This document shows, piece after piece, positions 62,332 through 64,000 of a stretch of DNA of 64,000 nucleotides. Origin of the DNA: Myxococcaceae bacterium. GTDB lineage: Bacteria; Myxococcota; Myxococcia; Myxococcales; Myxococcaceae. The stretch lies in contig JADGRA010000014.1 of NCBI GenBank assembly GCA_017881265.1, forward strand, positions 1 through 64,000. Direction: 5' to 3'. The notes under the pieces were generated by a model. It ran no database searches. It saw only the letters and a program-made list of their open reading frames with translations, and was not told where the DNA came from. Made by a program: the position numbers and the translations under genes. The first letter of the stretch is position 1. The number at the start of each line of letters is the position of its first letter.

Positions 62332-64000
62332 GCGCTCCGACGTCCTCCTCGTCGGCAACCCCAACTCCGGGAAGAGTCTCCTCTTCAGCCGCCTTACTGG
62401 GTTGAAGCAGAAGGTGGCCAACTACCCAGGGGTGACGGTGGAGGTCCGCTCGGGCCGGGCCGCCGGGATGACGATGGTCGACTTCCCGGGCATCTACTCC
62501 CTCGAGCCGCTGACGGATGACGAGCGCGTGGCCATCGCTCAGCTCGAGGGCGCGCTGGCCAGCGCGGCAACCCATGGCATCGTCTGCGTGCTGGACGCCA
62601 CCCGGCTCGAGCGAAGTCTCTACCTCCTCCTCGAGCTTCTGGTTCGCGCCCGGGCGAACTCGGTGCCCATCCTCGCAGCGGTGAACATCATCGACGAGGT
62701 GGTGTCGCGGGGAGCCCGCGTCGACGTCCAAGGACTTCAACGCGCGCTCGGCTGCGACGTGCTCGCCATCTCGGCCAAGACGGGGGAGGGGCTCGACGCG
62801 TTGCGCGCGGTCCTCGCCGGCTGGCACGACACGCGCCAGGCGGAAGCCGCCGGGGGGCCAGAGGCGGGTTCGCTCGAGGAGCGCAAGCGGATGGCCGCCG
62901 ACCTCGCGCGCCGCTACGGACCCTCGGCCGACGTTCTGCTGCGCAGCCAGGAGCGGCTGGACCGTGTCTTCCTGTCCCCCTGGCTCGGCCTCCCGGTGTT
63001 CGTGGCCGTCATGGCGGTCCTCTTCCAGGCGATTTTCACCTGGGCGGCTCCGGTCATGGCGCTGGTACGGCGGGCCATCGAGATAAGCGGGGTCTGGGTG
63101 TCAGCCCGGTTCCCGGAGGGAGTGGTCAGCGACTTCGTGCGGGATGGGCTTTTTGCGGGCGTGGGTTCTTTCCTCGTCTTCGTGCCCCAAATCTTCATCC
63201 TCTTCGTCGTCATCGGCGTCCTGGAGGATTCGGGCTACCTCGCCCGCGCGGCCATCATTCTTCACCGGCCACTCGGCTGGTTTGGCCTGTCGGGGCGGAG
63301 CTTCCTTCCGCTTCTGTCCGGGCACGCCTGTGCCATCCCCGCGATGATGGCTGCACGCACCATCGAATCTCCGCGGCGGCGGTTGCTCACCGTGCTGGTC
63401 ATCCCCTTCATGTCCTGCTCGGCGCGCCTGCCCATCTACGCCCTCATCATCGGAGGCTTCGTCCCGGCTCGCACCGTGCTGTGGGGGGCGGTGGGGCTAC
63501 AGGGCCTGGCCTTCACGGGCGTCTATTCCCTGGGCATCGTCGCCGCACTGCTCAGCTCTGCCCTGCTGGCGCGCTGGGTGCGGGGTGGGGCCATCGCGGA
63601 CGCACCCTTCGTGGTCGAGCTTCCGCCCTACCGGGTTCCCGGCATTCGCCCAATTCTGCTCGCCGCGGCCGGGCGCTCGTACGCCTTCGTCCAGCGAGCC
63701 GCACCGGTCATCTTCTGGGTCGTCGTCGCGGTGTGGGTGCTGGGCTACTTCCCGAAAGGCGCCGGGCACCTCGACCAGTCGTGGCTGGCCTTCAGTGGAC
63801 GGTGGGTCGAGCCCGTCTTTCGGCCGATGGGCGCGGACTGGAAGAGCGCGGTGGCCATCCTCACCTCGTTTGTTGCTCGCGAGGTCTTCGTTGGCACTCT
63901 CGGGACGCTGAACGGTCTCGAAGACGCGGGCCAGCACCTGTCGGCCCTCTCCTCGCAGCTTCACGCAAGCGGCATGACTGCCGCCGCCGCCCTCGCCCTG
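62318..64000 (+). CDS. feoB: Ferrous iron transporter FeoB (partial)
   Basis: The open frame starts at ATG 62318 and runs to the window edge (561 codons visible). The N-terminal G-domain has G1 LLVGNPNSGKSLLFSRLTGL, the FeoB switch KQKVANYPGVTVEVRSG, G3 DFPGIYSLEPLTDDE and a G4-like NIIDEV. The membrane core follows with GLFAGVGSFLVFVPQIFILF and VVIGVLEDSGYLARAAIILH, the Gate region LPLLSGHACAIPAMMAARTI, and FMSCSARLPIYALIIGGF with the conserved Cys. It imports Fe2+ across the inner membrane. The C-terminal part is outside the window. Confidence 0.92.
   Translation, partial: MTTAERSDVLLVGNPNSGKSLLFSRLTGLKQKVANYPGVTVEVRSGRAAGMTMVDFPGIYSLEPLTDDERVAIAQLEGALASAATHGIVCVLDATRLERSLYLLLELLVRARANSVPILAAVNIIDEVVSRGARVDVQGLQRALGCDVLAISAKTGEGLDALRAVLAGWHDTRQAEAAGGPEAGSLEERKRMAADLARRYGPSADVLLRSQERLDRVFLSPWLGLPVFVAVMAVLFQAIFTWAAPVMALVRRAIEISGVWVSARFPEGVVSDFVRDGLFAGVGSFLVFVPQIFILFVVIGVLEDSGYLARAAIILHRPLGWFGLSGRSFLPLLSGHACAIPAMMAARTIESPRRRLLTVLVIPFMSCSARLPIYALIIGGFVPARTVLWGAVGLQGLAFTGVYSLGIVAALLSSALLARWVRGGAIADAPFVVELPPYRVPGIRPILLAAAGRSYAFVQRAAPVIFWVVVAVWVLGYFPKGAGHLDQSWLAFSGRWVEPVFRPMGADWKSAVAILTSFVAREVFVGTLGTLNGLEDAGQHLSALSSQLHASGMTAAAALAL

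Overview
The window reads as chromosomal DNA of a high-GC, Gram-negative bacterium, most likely a myxobacterium (Myxococcota). This is inferred from the codon usage, dense GTG starts and ATGA/GTGA overlaps, many lipoproteins and outer-membrane proteins, a Ycf46-type AAA ATPase, a 17-bp site close to the Myxococcus LexA box as I remember it, and sterol-type enzymes of a kind reported from some myxobacteria. No rRNA or taxonomic marker is present, so the assignment is an inference.

Layout. 1-3.8 kb: an RND/MMPL transporter cut by the window edge, a zinc-ribbon membrane protein coupled to a Ycf46-like AAA+ ATPase, and a divergent zinc-ribbon protein. 3.9-14 kb: an accessory, mobile-rich stretch. 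It starts at a tRNA-Glu gene whose 3' end is repeated 3.6 kb downstream, bracketing a VapBC toxin-antitoxin pair, an IS and small unknown genes. It continues through an integrase remnant, a 3' tRNA-Asp fragment, a complete 1.1-kb IS with perfect 17-bp ends and several IS fragments, and includes a secreted protein resembling group XII phospholipase A2. 14-22.9 kb: small membrane proteins and lipoproteins, several with frameshifts, an RDD protein and two large polytopic GT-C-like proteins. 23-26.2 kb: a four-gene minus-strand cluster encoding a steroid 5-alpha-reductase-like protein, an HSD17B12-like SDR, an ERG2/sigma-1-receptor-like sterol isomerase and a 3-beta-HSD-like SDR. 26.5-30.8 kb: a lipoprotein, an OprB-like porin, an outer-membrane barrel and an SQR-like flavoprotein.

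31.5-44.7 kb: amino-acid biosynthesis. DAHP synthase and a prephenate dehydrogenase-chorismate mutase fusion are followed by a complete branched-chain operon (ilvB-ilvN-leuA-leuC-leuD-leuB-ilvD-ilvC-ilvE). This operon is preceded by a promoter, a leader peptide rich in Leu/Ile/Val and a strong intrinsic terminator, the layout of ribosome-mediated attenuation. 44.8-57 kb: nitrogen acquisition. urtABCDE (urea ABC transporter) plus an ammonium transporter run on the minus strand, divergent from ureD-ureAB-ureC-ureF-ureG on the plus strand. Imported urea would be hydrolysed to ammonia and CO2; there is no ureE, and the gamma and beta urease subunits are fused.

57-64 kb: a frameshifted K+ channel/TrkA protein, a TAXI-type solute-binding protein, an SDR plus old-yellow-enzyme pair, and feoA-feoB for ferrous iron uptake, with feoB cut by the window edge. 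The most novel-looking items are the sterol/steroid-modifying cluster, the PLA2-like secreted protein, and the layered tRNA-associated element remnants.
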